Notes: a model not told the origin generated them from the letters alone. Shown: positions 9,042 through 17,090, numbered from the stretch's first letter. The stretch is 32,905 nucleotides of DNA from an uncultured Bacilli bacterium (GCA_947630415.1 CANRHM010000003.1:1-32905); one strand, 5' to 3'. Program-made: numbers and translations.

Positions 9042-10358
9042 TTATTTATCACCCTTTACTAATTTTTTCATTTTGGCTTTATTTAAAAAATCGCTAGCAT
9101 CAATGACTTCTTTTGAATCGACGGATACTAAAGATGCTTGTTTCAATCCCTCAAAACCTTCCTTACTTTCTCCTAAATGATAAAAGTAACGATTTTTAAG
9201 TTTTCCTTCATAGTAACCATTTCGTTTTAAATCGCTATCTAAAAAGTGCGTCTCTAATAAATAGAGATGATCTTTCTCCGATAAAGAAACGCCAATTACA
9301 CTTTTATCGACTTCATCTAAAACAACTTCTAAAGAATTCATCCCGGTTGTTCGATTTCTTCTATAGATTCTAGCATAATGTTCCCGTTCTAAAAAATGTT
9401 CTTTACTAGATGCTAAATAAAGATTATGAATTGTAATCATCTTTTCATCTTGGGTTACTTCATCAATCGAAGTAGCAAGTCCAAAAGAAGCCTTCCAAGG
9501 AAGTAAAAACCAAGAGAAGTTTGGCGTTTGGTATACGAAGTCAGGTAATATAGGCTTATCTACTTTTTCCAAATCGTGATTTTCATAACGAATAATGACC
9601 TCGTCTTTCTTAACTTCATACGTCGATTTAATCATGTCTTTTGTAACAAAATAATGAGCGATTGAAGTCATATTCAAAAAAGGAAAACTGGTCTTAACTT
9701 CGATAGCATCGTATTTAAATTCCAAATCCAAGGTAACTGGTGATAACGCATTCGTATTCCCCAGTTCAAAGTGATAAAAAGAATCACTTAATTTCGTCGC
9801 TAATAAAGGAACAAAATGTTCTATTCCATCAACTTTAGCCGACAATAAATACTGTTCTTGATAGCCACGAAAGATAGAAGAAAATTGCACCACTTGATCG
9901 GTCACTTGATATAACTTTTCTACGTGATAAAAGACGATATCCATCAAAGGAGAAAACTCATCTTCCAAAAAAAGAAGGCTTCCGTCATATCCTTTTTTTC
10001 CTTCAAAAAAGTGATATATCTTATCTTTTTCTCCAAGCAAACCACTATCAAGTACCTGTTTAGTGTGTTCATCGATGTCAATTCCTTGATATAAATGGAA
10101 AGGATCGGTAAGACTATTTTCATAAACCTGATTCTTTTCATCGTGATAAACCTCGACTACTTTCTTTACATACTCATTAAAGTATTCATCTTTAGCCGTA
10201 TAAGAAAGTTGTTTCCCTCCATCATACGTAATGGAAAGAACAGGAACAACTAAGGCTTTATTGGACTTATCTTGAATAACATCCCATAACTTTATAGACT
10301 CTAAGTTACGAATGTTATAAATAGCAATCAATTCTTCGTCCATACTTTTTAACTGCAT
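9042..10358 (-). CDS. Uncharacterised 438-aa protein, first gene of the AAA+/vWA-like operon
   Basis: 438 aa, acidic in the middle, beta-rich by appearance, with no signal peptide or membrane helix. No motif is recognised. The ATG at 10358 follows GGGGGAAGG, while an alternative ATG six codons earlier would itself contain that site. It ends 1 nt before the AAA+ ATPase start, so the two are surely cotranscribed. Position at the head of a MoxR/vWA-like operon suggests the third component or target of the ATPase, which in such systems is often the most variable and functionally decisive protein. That is inference from context only. Confidence 0.8.
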   Translation of the reverse strand: MQLKSMDEELIAIYNIRNLESIKLWDVIQDKSNKALVVPVLSITYDGGKQLSYTAKDEYFNEYVKKVVEVYHDEKNQVYENSLTDPFHLYQGIDIDEHTKQVLDSGLLGEKDKIYHFFEGKKGYDGSLLFLEDEFSPLMDIVFYHVEKLYQVTDQVVQFSSIFRGYQEQYLLSAKVDGIEHFVPLLATKLSDSFYHFELGNTNALSPVTLDLEFKYDAIEVKTSFPFLNMTSIAHYFVTKDMIKSTYEVKKDEVIIRYENHDLEKVDKPILPDFVYQTPNFSWFLLPWKASFGLATSIDEVTQDEKMITIHNLYLASSKEHFLEREHYARIYRRNRTTGMNSLEVVLDEVDKSVIGVSLSEKDHLYLLETHFLDSDLKRNGYYEGKLKNRYFYHLGESKEGFEGLKQASLVSVDSKEVIDASDFLNKAKMKKLVKGDK

Positions 10359-10386
10359 CTTACCTTCCCCCCACATCTAGTTTTCT

Positions 10387-10415
10387 ATCCTATCATAAAA
10401 GCACCTTTATTTCAA
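10387..10415 (-). promoter_or_regulatory. Putative sigma-A promoter for the AAA+/vWA-like operon
   Basis: On the - strand TTGAAA (10410-10415) and TAGGAT (10387-10392) are 17 nt apart, 29 nt upstream of the ATG at 10358. The 120-nt gap to the divergent hexosaminidase gene holds both start regions; no clear + strand promoter was seen. Confidence 0.55.
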
Positions 10416-10478
10416 GAAAAATCAGTATCCAAAAGCATATTTTAAAAACCTAACTAATAGGATAAAACAGGTGATTGT

Positions 10479-11816
10479 ATGAATAAAGAATCTAAATTAT
10501 TTCTTCTACTCTTTATAGGACTTTTATCTTCTGTTTTAATAGGCTCCGTTATTTTAAGAAATAGGAGTCCTAAATTAAATACTCAAAAGGAACTTACCGC
10601 GACCGTCATGGCTTTTTCGGAAAACACTGTAACCGTCAAAGATGAAAATGATGTAGTTTATACGTTTGGCATATTAAAACAAGATAACATCGAAGTGGGA
10701 AGTACCATCAAGCTCTCCTATGAAGGAAACTTTATCGATGGTGTAATTGCTTCTTCTTACGAAGTAATTCCTGTTGAAAGTACTCCTAATACAGGTCTAT
10801 TCAAAGACTATTATAAGTTGGCCCAGGAAAAACTAGATACCCTATCACTAGACCAAAAAATAGGTCAATTATTCCTTGCTAGGTACGAAGATGTAACTAG
10901 TGAAACTCTAAAAACCTATCCTGTAAGTGGCTTTATCTTCTACCAAAAAGATTTTACCGATAAGACCAAGGAAGATGTATTAAAAAGAAGTAATGACCTA
11001 CAAAAACTAAGTACCATTCCCCTTCTATTAGGAGTCGATGAAGAAGGTGGGGATGTCGTTCGTATCAGTAGTAATCCGCTTCTAAGAAAAACACCTTTCA
11101 AGTCTCCTCAAGAACTTTATGAAGAAGGAGGATTTCCTCTCATTCAACAAGATACCATCGAAAAGAATAAACTCTTAAAAGAACTAGGTCTTAATCTAAA
11201 CCTAGCCCCTGTCGTAGATGTATCCACTGACCCCGGTGATTATATTTATAAAAGAACCATTGGACTAGGTACCAAGGACACCGAAACCTATGCCGAAACC
11301 GTGATTAAAGCAAGTAAAATGTCGTCTATTTCCTACACCTTAAAACATTTTCCAGGATATGGAAATAATCAAGATACCCATGAAGGGTCTTCTACCGATG
11401 AACGAGATTATGAAGAAATCATAGCACGAGATATTCCTCCATTTAAAGCAGGTATTAATGCAGGTGCTGAAGCCGTATTAGTAAGTCATAACATTGTAAA
11501 AAGTATTGATGGAGATAATCCTGCATCTCTATCCAAAAAAGTACATGACCTTTTACAAGACGAACTTGATTTTACAGGAGTTACCATCACAGATGATCTA
11601 GCTATGAGTGCTCTAGATGAAATAGAGGATAAAGAAATTAAAGCCATTCTTGCAGGAAACGACTTATTAATTACTTCCAACTATAAACAAAGTTTTACCA
11701 ACATCAAAGAAGCAATTAACAACAAAGAAATAACTACCTCTCAACTAGATTCCCATGTCTTAAAAGTATTAGCTTGGAAATACTACAAAGGACTCCTCTT
11801 AATCAATCAAAAATAA
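10479..11816 (+). CDS. nagZ: Membrane-anchored glycoside hydrolase family 3, beta-N-acetylhexosaminidase (NagZ type)
   Basis: 445 aa. Residues 7-27 are a hydrophobic signal anchor without clear cleavage site. Residues 35-100 form a small beta-rich domain not found in minimal NagZ. The GH3 TIM barrel runs from about 115: LGVDEEGGDVVR (substrate loop), KHFPGYG (289-295), the catalytic DTH dyad (D299, H301) and ITDDLAM (370-376) with the nucleophile Asp at 372. This subfamily removes GlcNAc from peptidoglycan fragments using the Asp-His acid/base. It would act on the outer face of the membrane in cell-wall turnover. AGGTGAT precedes the ATG closely. A lipoprotein gene follows. Active-site residues are intact. 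Confidence 0.9.
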   Translation: MNKESKLFLLLFIGLLSSVLIGSVILRNRSPKLNTQKELTATVMAFSENTVTVKDENDVVYTFGILKQDNIEVGSTIKLSYEGNFIDGVIASSYEVIPVESTPNTGLFKDYYKLAQEKLDTLSLDQKIGQLFLARYEDVTSETLKTYPVSGFIFYQKDFTDKTKEDVLKRSNDLQKLSTIPLLLGVDEEGGDVVRISSNPLLRKTPFKSPQELYEEGGFPLIQQDTIEKNKLLKELGLNLNLAPVVDVSTDPGDYIYKRTIGLGTKDTETYAETVIKASKMSSISYTLKHFPGYGNNQDTHEGSSTDERDYEEIIARDIPPFKAGINAGAEAVLVSHNIVKSIDGDNPASLSKKVHDLLQDELDFTGVTITDDLAMSALDEIEDKEIKAILAGNDLLITSNYKQSFTNIKEAINNKEITTSQLDSHVLKVLAWKYYKGLLLINQK

Positions 11817-11845
11817 TTGCTATTTTAATCAACATTCGTTATACT
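11817..11845 (+). promoter_or_regulatory. Putative promoter for the lipoprotein gene
   Basis: TTGCTA (11817-11822) and TATACT (11840-11845) with 17-nt spacing, directly after the stop of the hexosaminidase gene. The ribosome binding site AGGTGAT follows within 7 nt, so a transcript from here would have a very short leader. Confidence 0.5.
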
Positions 11846-11862
11846 TCTAATAGGTGATGCAA

Positions 11863-12309
11863 ATGAAAAAAATAATCACATTCCTACTTATAATCTTACT
11901 CTTAACAGGTTGTCAAAATAAAGATCAAGTTCGCTGGGAAAAAGAGATAAAAAATCTACAAGAAACCGCTATCCAAGATAGTTCTAAAAAAATTTATCAA
12001 GAAGACATAACCGAAGCGATTACTTATTTAAAACAACATATTCTTAATCCCATAAACAATAGAGAGGTAGCCAAAAAGATCATTTATTATAGTACTTATT
12101 TAACAGAACTAGGTAATAAAAAAGAAGAAAACAAAGATCACATCATAACAAAAGTAAGTAGTCAAATACAAGACTATATCACATCTCTTTACAAAGAAAA
12201 AACAACCAACAAGAATGCCTTAATTCTATCAAAGGGAAATGTACTAGTTAGTGAATTACTCCAAATAAAAGAGGAAGACATCTCTTCCTTCATAACAGAA
12301 AACGGATAA
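11863..12309 (+). CDS. Small lipoprotein of unknown function
   Basis: 148 aa from the ATG behind AGGTGAT; an upstream GTG three codons earlier lies inside that binding site and is rejected. The N-terminus MKKIITFLLIILLLTGC is a lipoprotein signal peptide with lipobox LTGC, so the mature protein begins at Cys17 and is anchored in the outer leaflet of the membrane. The rest is Lys/Glu-rich and helical, with no recognised domain. It follows the hexosaminidase gene in the same direction, which suggests an envelope role, but I cannot name it. The stop lies within the following hairpin. Confidence 0.85.
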   Translation: MKKIITFLLIILLLTGCQNKDQVRWEKEIKNLQETAIQDSSKKIYQEDITEAITYLKQHILNPINNREVAKKIIYYSTYLTELGNKKEENKDHIITKVSSQIQDYITSLYKEKTTNKNALILSKGNVLVSELLQIKEEDISSFITENG

Positions 12310-12329
12310 TACAAAACATTATCCGTTTT
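12299..12329. terminator. Bidirectional terminator hairpin between lipoprotein and surface-protein genes
   Basis: Perfect 12-bp inverted repeat AAAACGGATAAT/ATTATCCGTTTT with a 7-nt loop. Because the stem itself ends in TTTT on either strand it can terminate both convergent genes. It also stands 20 nt beyond the end of the candidate variable region of the surface-protein gene, where some diversity-generating retroelements have a required hairpin. Confidence 0.8.
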
Positions 12330-12348
12330 ATTATGTTTAATGAGAAGT

Positions 12349-14118
12349 CTATATTTCTGCATTGACTAGTACAAGGCGGAACGAGTAGGTGGCGTACGCA
12401 GAGCCAAAGGTGTAGTAGTAGTAGAACACTCCAGCACTCGAGCTATGGAGATAGTAGCCGCCGCGGATGAACCACGGGGTCGTAGAGCTTACAAAACTAT
12501 AGGTATTACTATACCATCCTTTGGTTTCTGATAAAGCATGTCCATAACATTCACCATTCTGTGTACATGAGGTAGCAAAGTTAGTTGTATATAAATCATA
12601 ATACTTGGCATCTGGTATTAGATTAGTTTCTCCACTTGTCTTAAATCCGGAACTTTTTATTGTTGGTTTACCTGTAGCATCATCTTTTAGTGCACCCATT
12701 ACATATTCAAGTGCCCCACCACTCATATCATATACTCCTGTGATGTTTCCAGTCGTAGATGCTTTTTGTCCTGCTTCAGTATTATATGTATTTGCACAAC
12801 CAGAATCTTCACTTGCATTTGCTGTTGCTCCTGCTATTCCTGTTGTATAACTTGAACAGTTATTGATATATACTTCTTCCCCGTCATTTCCATATTTTCC
12901 ATACTCACTTTGTGATAGGTAGGCTACTGCTCCCCACTCACTATTCTTACTCATATGGGTATCGATACTTCCATCACTACTAAATCCATATTCAGTAGTA
13001 TTCTTGGCCATATTTTGTGATATTGTGAATGCTGTTGAAACTCGGATTCCTCTCCATGAGGTTACACTTGGCTTTATTTGTGGCGTTAATGTGGTTAAAT
13101 CACATCTGGTATTAACATCACCACTAGTTGATGGTGTACAGTTCTGTTCTTTATTACTAGTTTCAAATTTTCCATACCAGAATCCTTCTAATTGTTCTCC
13201 TCCAAAATCAAAGGCTGGATGTACTATATAATTGTCTTCATCTGCTAAAGTTAGATCTTTACTTATAAATTTTATTTTTATTTCTCCTGGATTTAAATAT
13301 TTTGGAGAAGAGGAACTTCCACTATTTGTTCCTCCTGCTGTTTTTATATCTACATAATCATATTCGTATCTCGGTATCCATACCCACATCGTATTGATAT
13401 CTTCTATATCTATTTTTTCTCCTACTTCTGCTTCTACATAATCACTTCTTTGTTGTGTTCCTGTTTCTTTTACTGTTACTGCATTTGCCCATTCTTGATT
13501 ACAATAATTATACCAACTCTTATCATTATTTGTACTATCTGCTTTGACCCATGAACTTTTGCCTTGATCCCATTTTACTGGAATCATTCCCTCTACTAAT
13601 TTTGGCACATTTGGTTGAGGCATATCTTCACATGATAATGCTTCATAAGTTCCTGTTATTTTTGTTTCACCTTCATTTAAAGCTAATTCTTTATTACTTA
13701 ATCCACATCTTCCATTTAAAGTTACGGTTTCAGAACTTGTTCCATTATTCTTTAATTTTAAAGTATAAGTTAACGTTGTTCCTGTGGCTAAATTTTGTAA
13801 TTCTATTTCACTTTCATTGCTACTTGCCGATAATACTTCGATGTTATTACTTCCACTATAGGTGATTATAGAATGAATATCTACTAAACTTTGATTCGTA
13901 AAAGTGACAGTTATCTCTTTTTCTTCTCCTCCTTGTAAAGTTACTTGATTGTTTTCTAAGTCGTTACTTTGAATGGGGCAAGAGACATCGCCTACGATAA
14001 TATTAAGTGCTCCTTTCTTTTCTGTACTTGTGGTAAATAATGCATAACTAAAACCGATGATCCCTGTAATCATTAATAACATTACAAAACTAAGCATCAT
14101 CTTAGTTCTATCTTTCAT
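12349..14118 (-). CDS. Secreted surface protein with FGE/C-type-lectin-like C-terminus, candidate hypervariable protein
   Basis: 589 aa. The N-terminus has a hydrophobic stretch and FSYALFTTSTEKKGALNIIVGD, resembling SipW-type signals of TasA/CalY proteins, followed by an Ig-like domain (EKEITVTFTNQSLVDIHS). The centre has WVWIPRYEYDY, GFWYGKFETS, MSKNSEWGAVAYL and GVYDMSGGALEYV, signatures I know from surface proteins of gut Bacillota with a formylglycine-generating-enzyme/C-type-lectin fold. The last 41 residues (RGGYY ... AGVFYYYY ... SFRLVL) look like a retroelement-diversified ligand-binding face. AAGGATGTG precedes the ATG. Expression probably depends on a promoter with a G9 spacer tract. 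Several cysteines in the middle suggest disulfides. The diversification is inferred; no template or reverse transcriptase is nearby. Confidence 0.8.
   Translation of the reverse strand: MKDRTKMMLSFVMLLMITGIIGFSYALFTTSTEKKGALNIIVGDVSCPIQSNDLENNQVTLQGGEEKEITVTFTNQSLVDIHSIITYSGSNNIEVLSASSNESEIELQNLATGTTLTYTLKLKNNGTSSETVTLNGRCGLSNKELALNEGETKITGTYEALSCEDMPQPNVPKLVEGMIPVKWDQGKSSWVKADSTNNDKSWYNYCNQEWANAVTVKETGTQQRSDYVEAEVGEKIDIEDINTMWVWIPRYEYDYVDIKTAGGTNSGSSSSPKYLNPGEIKIKFISKDLTLADEDNYIVHPAFDFGGEQLEGFWYGKFETSNKEQNCTPSTSGDVNTRCDLTTLTPQIKPSVTSWRGIRVSTAFTISQNMAKNTTEYGFSSDGSIDTHMSKNSEWGAVAYLSQSEYGKYGNDGEEVYINNCSSYTTGIAGATANASEDSGCANTYNTEAGQKASTTGNITGVYDMSGGALEYVMGALKDDATGKPTIKSSGFKTSGETNLIPDAKYYDLYTTNFATSCTQNGECYGHALSETKGWYSNTYSFVSSTTPWFIRGGYYLHSSSAGVFYYYYTFGSAYATYSFRLVLVNAEI
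12352..12474 (-). other. Candidate variable region (VR) of a diversity-generating retroelement target
   Basis: Codons 549-589 of the surface protein. Over 12361-12480 the G+C content is 65/120 (54%) against 40/120 (33%) in 12481-12600, a sharp step inside one gene. The codons are mainly NNC/NNT with many TAC, TCG, AGC and CTC, as expected if AAC/AAT codons of a template had been randomised at adenines. The flanking invariant framework RGG ... AGVF ... SFR matches DGR lectin targets. The 5' edge is approximate. Confidence 0.55.
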
Positions 14119-14146
14119 TCAAATCACATCCTTATTATCTATTTCT

Positions 14147-14174
14147 ATTATAAAACTACCCCCCCCCATGTCAA
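14147..14174 (-). promoter_or_regulatory. Perfect-consensus promoter with G9 homopolymer spacer (probable phase-variable switch)
   Basis: On the - strand TTGACA (14169-14174) and TATAAT (14147-14152) are separated by 16 nt, nine of which are an uninterrupted G run (C run at 14159-14167 on the + strand). It lies 28 nt upstream of the surface-protein ATG. Slippage by one base would give the optimal 17-nt spacing; other lengths would weaken it. Confidence 0.85.
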
Positions 14175-14195
14175 CTTTTTGTTAATTTCTTCTCA

Positions 14196-14218
14196 TAAAA
14201 AAAGAGGAGTATTCCTCT
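14196..14218 (-). terminator. Terminator of the ftsEX-peptidase operon
   Basis: On the - strand AGAGGA-ATAC-TCCTCT (6-bp stem, 4-nt loop) followed by seven T. The stem overlaps the stop codon of the M23 peptidase gene. Confidence 0.85.
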
Positions 14219-15416
14219 AACGTGTGTACCAAGTCGTATAGGTTTTACTTGGAAAATTAATTACACTCTCGGCTCCTTTAAATCCACTGTTGTAACTTCG
14301 ATTTACAAAACTTACATAATTATCCCACTTACCACAATTGCTATCACTGAAGAGTCTACATGGCCATACCTCTAGATGTAAGTGAACTCCAAAGGCATAC
14401 CCCGTATCGCCCATGTAGCCTACAATCGTATTGGAATTAACTTGCATTCCAACATAGATATTGGAAGCATATCTACTAAGATGGGCATATAACGCTGAAT
14501 AATACGTTCCATTTATGGTACGATACTGAATGACTAAACATAAAGCTCCATTATTATCGTGGTAAATGTTCGTAATCGTTCCATTACCAATCGAATACAA
14601 AGCCGTATTTTTTCCTGTAGAACTACCAATATCGATTCCTCTATGGAGACTTCCCCAACGGTAGCCTATAAAACTAGTAACATATCCCGTTTTTATTGGT
14701 CTTAAGAAAACGGCATTACTACTAGTTACTGCACAATCTCTTCCAATTACTTGGTTACGAGAAGTACATCCTTGTTTCTTATAGTAATCGACTAATAACT
14801 TCTTATCACGCACTTGTTCTTCAAGGCTTGGTGATAATCCTTCAATTTCAGCAATCGAAACATTTAACTTTTTAATTTCTTCGTTTAAGCTAGCGACTTT
14901 CTTTTCATATTCTTCTTGCTTATTTTTAAGTTCCGTTTTCCGGTCTTCATTCTTTTTAATTAAATCATTTAATTCATTAATAACATTATCGTTATAGGCT
15001 GTAATTTGTTCTACTACCGAATAACGATAGATAAAATCCGTAATGGTATCTCCTCCAAAGACATATTCCATGTAGAGATTTTCTCCTTGACTCATTTGCA
15101 AATAAGCAAGAAGAGATTTGGTTTCTTCTTGTTTTTCTTCGATTTCTTTATTGGATTCAACAATTTCTTCTTGCAACTCCACCGACTCTTCACTCATCTT
15201 TTGCATACTATTTTTTAATGATTGAATCGTCGAGTTGTTGGTATCGACCTGATTTTCTTTATCATCGATCAAGGCTTGATTTTTTCGTAATTCTTCTTGC
15301 GCTTCTGCTAACTCATCGAGGTAGTCTCCATAAGTCACTTCTTCTGCTAAAACAGACATTGGAAATGAAGCAAAGAGAATAGCAATAACAAAAAGGGAAA
15401 TAACTTTCTTTTTCAT
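14217..15416 (-). CDS. Secreted coiled-coil M23 metallopeptidase (EnvC/PcsB-like partner of FtsEX)
   Basis: 399 aa. A signal peptide (about 1-24, ending SVLA) is followed by long coiled coils (30-110 and 135-215) and an M23 peptidase domain (about 235-375). The zinc/catalytic residues are all visible: H258 and D262 (HRGID), H312 (YAHL) and H345/H347 (HLHLEV). It should therefore cleave peptidoglycan cross-bridges itself, unlike E. coli EnvC, which lost catalysis. The start codon shares one base with the stop of ftsX (TAATG). FtsEX is known to control coiled-coil hydrolases of this architecture through the FtsX extracellular loop, so this is very likely its effector in division or elongation. 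Cys217, Cys228, Cys353 and Cys361 may form disulfides. Confidence 0.92.
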   Translation of the reverse strand: MKKKVISLFVIAILFASFPMSVLAEEVTYGDYLDELAEAQEELRKNQALIDDKENQVDTNNSTIQSLKNSMQKMSEESVELQEEIVESNKEIEEKQEETKSLLAYLQMSQGENLYMEYVFGGDTITDFIYRYSVVEQITAYNDNVINELNDLIKKNEDRKTELKNKQEEYEKKVASLNEEIKKLNVSIAEIEGLSPSLEEQVRDKKLLVDYYKKQGCTSRNQVIGRDCAVTSSNAVFLRPIKTGYVTSFIGYRWGSLHRGIDIGSSTGKNTALYSIGNGTITNIYHDNNGALCLVIQYRTINGTYYSALYAHLSRYASNIYVGMQVNSNTIVGYMGDTGYAFGVHLHLEVWPCRLFSDSNCGKWDNYVSFVNRSYNSGFKGAESVINFPSKTYTTWYTR

Positions 15417-16315
15417 TATACTTTTAGATACCTCCTTACCGCATGGTAACTTCCAATGGTACCCACAATGATACCTAATAGAATAATTACCCCAGCCACA
15501 TAGAAGATAAAGGGTTCAGGTTTAATAAGTTGAATAAGTGGTGAAAATAAATTACCTTTAAAATAATTGTAAAAAGCAACATATCCATAGGTTAAGCCTA
15601 AAACTGGAACAATACTTCCTAATAGTCCTAAAATCATTCCTTCAATAACAAATGGTAACTTGATGGAAAAATTACTTGCTCCAACTAGTCGCATAATGGA
15701 AATCTCTCTTTTTCTTGAGAAAATCGTAAGTTTAATCGTATTAATGATTAAGAATACCGTTACAATGACTAAGGCAATCACGATTCCATAGGCAATCTTT
15801 TCAATGACACTAAAGGTGCCTACCAATTGTTCTACTGTTCCTTCACCATAACTAACTACCGCTACTTTATCAATTTTTTTAATTTCTTCCACAGTGGAAT
15901 TGATATTTTCTAACTTGGTTACTTTAACTAAATAACTATCACGTAAAGGATTATCTTTACTATCCCATTCACCCATCGTCTGCTTAAAAATCTCATCCGA
16001 ATCCATCATTTCTTGTTTAGATTCTTCTTTCGATTTAAACGTAATTTCTTCGATATTATCTAATCGTTCAATTGCACTTTTTACTTTGGCTACATCACTT
16101 TCGGTAGCATCATTTTCAATAAAGACCACCATCGTTACATCTTGTTTAATAACTTCCGTAAAATGATCCACATTCAAAGAGGCAATTAAAGAAACGGCTA
16201 CAATGATTAACGTAATCGTAATACACGAAATCGAAGCCATGGATAAAGAGAAATTTCGAAATACACTTTTAAAAGCATCGCGAATACTTCTAAATAACAT
16301 TCTAAAAAACTTCAT
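15416..16315 (-). CDS. ftsX: Cell division ABC transporter permease FtsX
   Basis: 299 aa, the usual length. One N-terminal membrane helix (about 22-48) is followed by an extracellular domain (about 50-170) and three C-terminal helices with the FtsX/MacB motif REISIMRLVGAS between helices 2 and 3. With FtsE it transmits ATP hydrolysis across the membrane to activate a peptidoglycan hydrolase, here presumably the M23 protein encoded directly downstream. ftsE lies 24 nt upstream and the peptidase start overlaps its stop. All expected segments are present. Confidence 0.95.
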   Translation of the reverse strand: MKFFRMLFRSIRDAFKSVFRNFSLSMASISCITITLIIVAVSLIASLNVDHFTEVIKQDVTMVVFIENDATESDVAKVKSAIERLDNIEEITFKSKEESKQEMMDSDEIFKQTMGEWDSKDNPLRDSYLVKVTKLENINSTVEEIKKIDKVAVVSYGEGTVEQLVGTFSVIEKIAYGIVIALVIVTVFLIINTIKLTIFSRKREISIMRLVGASNFSIKLPFVIEGMILGLLGSIVPVLGLTYGYVAFYNYFKGNLFSPLIQLIKPEPFIFYVAGVIILLGIIVGTIGSYHAVRRYLKV

Positions 16316-16339
16316 TTACATCGGTCCTTTCTCTTAAAG

Positions 16340-17047
16340 TTAAAAGGAGTTGGCTGCCTCTTTTGCATACGTTCCTTTTTCGTAATCGGAAATTAATCTT
16401 CCTTCTTTTAAAACCACTACACGTTTCTTCATTTTGTTTACGATTTCTTTATCGTGTGTAGCCATAATAATCGTTGTTCCTAAAGTCTTATTGATATCTT
16501 CTAAGACTTTCATAATTTCCATACTCATCGTAGGGTCTAAGTTTCCTGTAGGTTCGTCGCAAAGAAGAAGTCTAGGATTATTGACAATCGCTCTTGCAAT
16601 GGCAACACGTTGTTGTTCTCCTCCTGATAATTGATCAGGATAGTTTCGAATCTTTCCTTTTAATCCTACTAACTCTAAGGCTTGTAACGTTTTCACTTTA
16701 ATAACGTCTCCCTTAGTACCAATCACTTCTAATGCAAAAGCCACATTTTCATAAACGGTACTTTTGGGAAGCAAACGATAATCTTGGAAAACGATTCCTA
16801 ATTTTCTTCTCAATTTATACACTTTGCGATTTCTTAGTTTAGCAACATTGAGTCCACCTAAAATAATTTCTCCCCGAGTGGGTTTTTCTTCTCGATAAAG
16901 CATCTTGATTAGTGTACTTTTACCACTTCCAGATCCACCAATAACAAAGACAAAATCACCTTTTTTAATTTTAAGATTCATATCGTATATAGCCGTAACT
17001 CCATTTTTATATTGTTTAGTCACGTCTTTAAGTCGAATTAATTCCAT
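16340..17047 (-). CDS. ftsE: Cell division ATP-binding protein FtsE
   Basis: 235 aa ABC ATPase: Walker A GGSGSGKST (37-45), Q-loop Q88, signature LSGGE (140-144), Walker B LLLCDEP (160-166) and switch His in ATHD. The sequence SGKSTLIKMLYREEKPTRG is typical of FtsE. I start at the ATG at 17047, which follows GAGGTG at good spacing; an in-frame TTG four codons earlier would include the binding site. First gene of the ftsE-ftsX-peptidase operon. Confidence 0.95.
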   Translation of the reverse strand: MELIRLKDVTKQYKNGVTAIYDMNLKIKKGDFVFVIGGSGSGKSTLIKMLYREEKPTRGEIILGGLNVAKLRNRKVYKLRRKLGIVFQDYRLLPKSTVYENVAFALEVIGTKGDVIKVKTLQALELVGLKGKIRNYPDQLSGGEQQRVAIARAIVNNPRLLLCDEPTGNLDPTMSMEIMKVLEDINKTLGTTIIMATHDKEIVNKMKKRVVVLKEGRLISDYEKGTYAKEAANSF

Positions 17048-17081
17048 AGAGCACCTCAATTCAATTTATGGGTTATAAATA

Positions 17082-17090
17082 ATTATATCA
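17082..17090 (-). promoter_or_regulatory. Extended -10 promoter of the ftsEX operon
   Basis: On the - strand TGATATAAT (TATAAT at 17082-17087 with TG one base upstream), 35 nt before the ftsE ATG. No good -35 is visible. An inverted repeat ATAGAAAA/TTTTCTAT (17090-17118) spans the upstream part and may be a weak terminator of the YitT operon or an operator. Confidence 0.6.

Noticed and set aside
12605-13865. Several + strand frames inside the surface-protein gene
   Set aside because: They are antisense shadows of a long gene with signal peptide, own promoter and recognisable domains.
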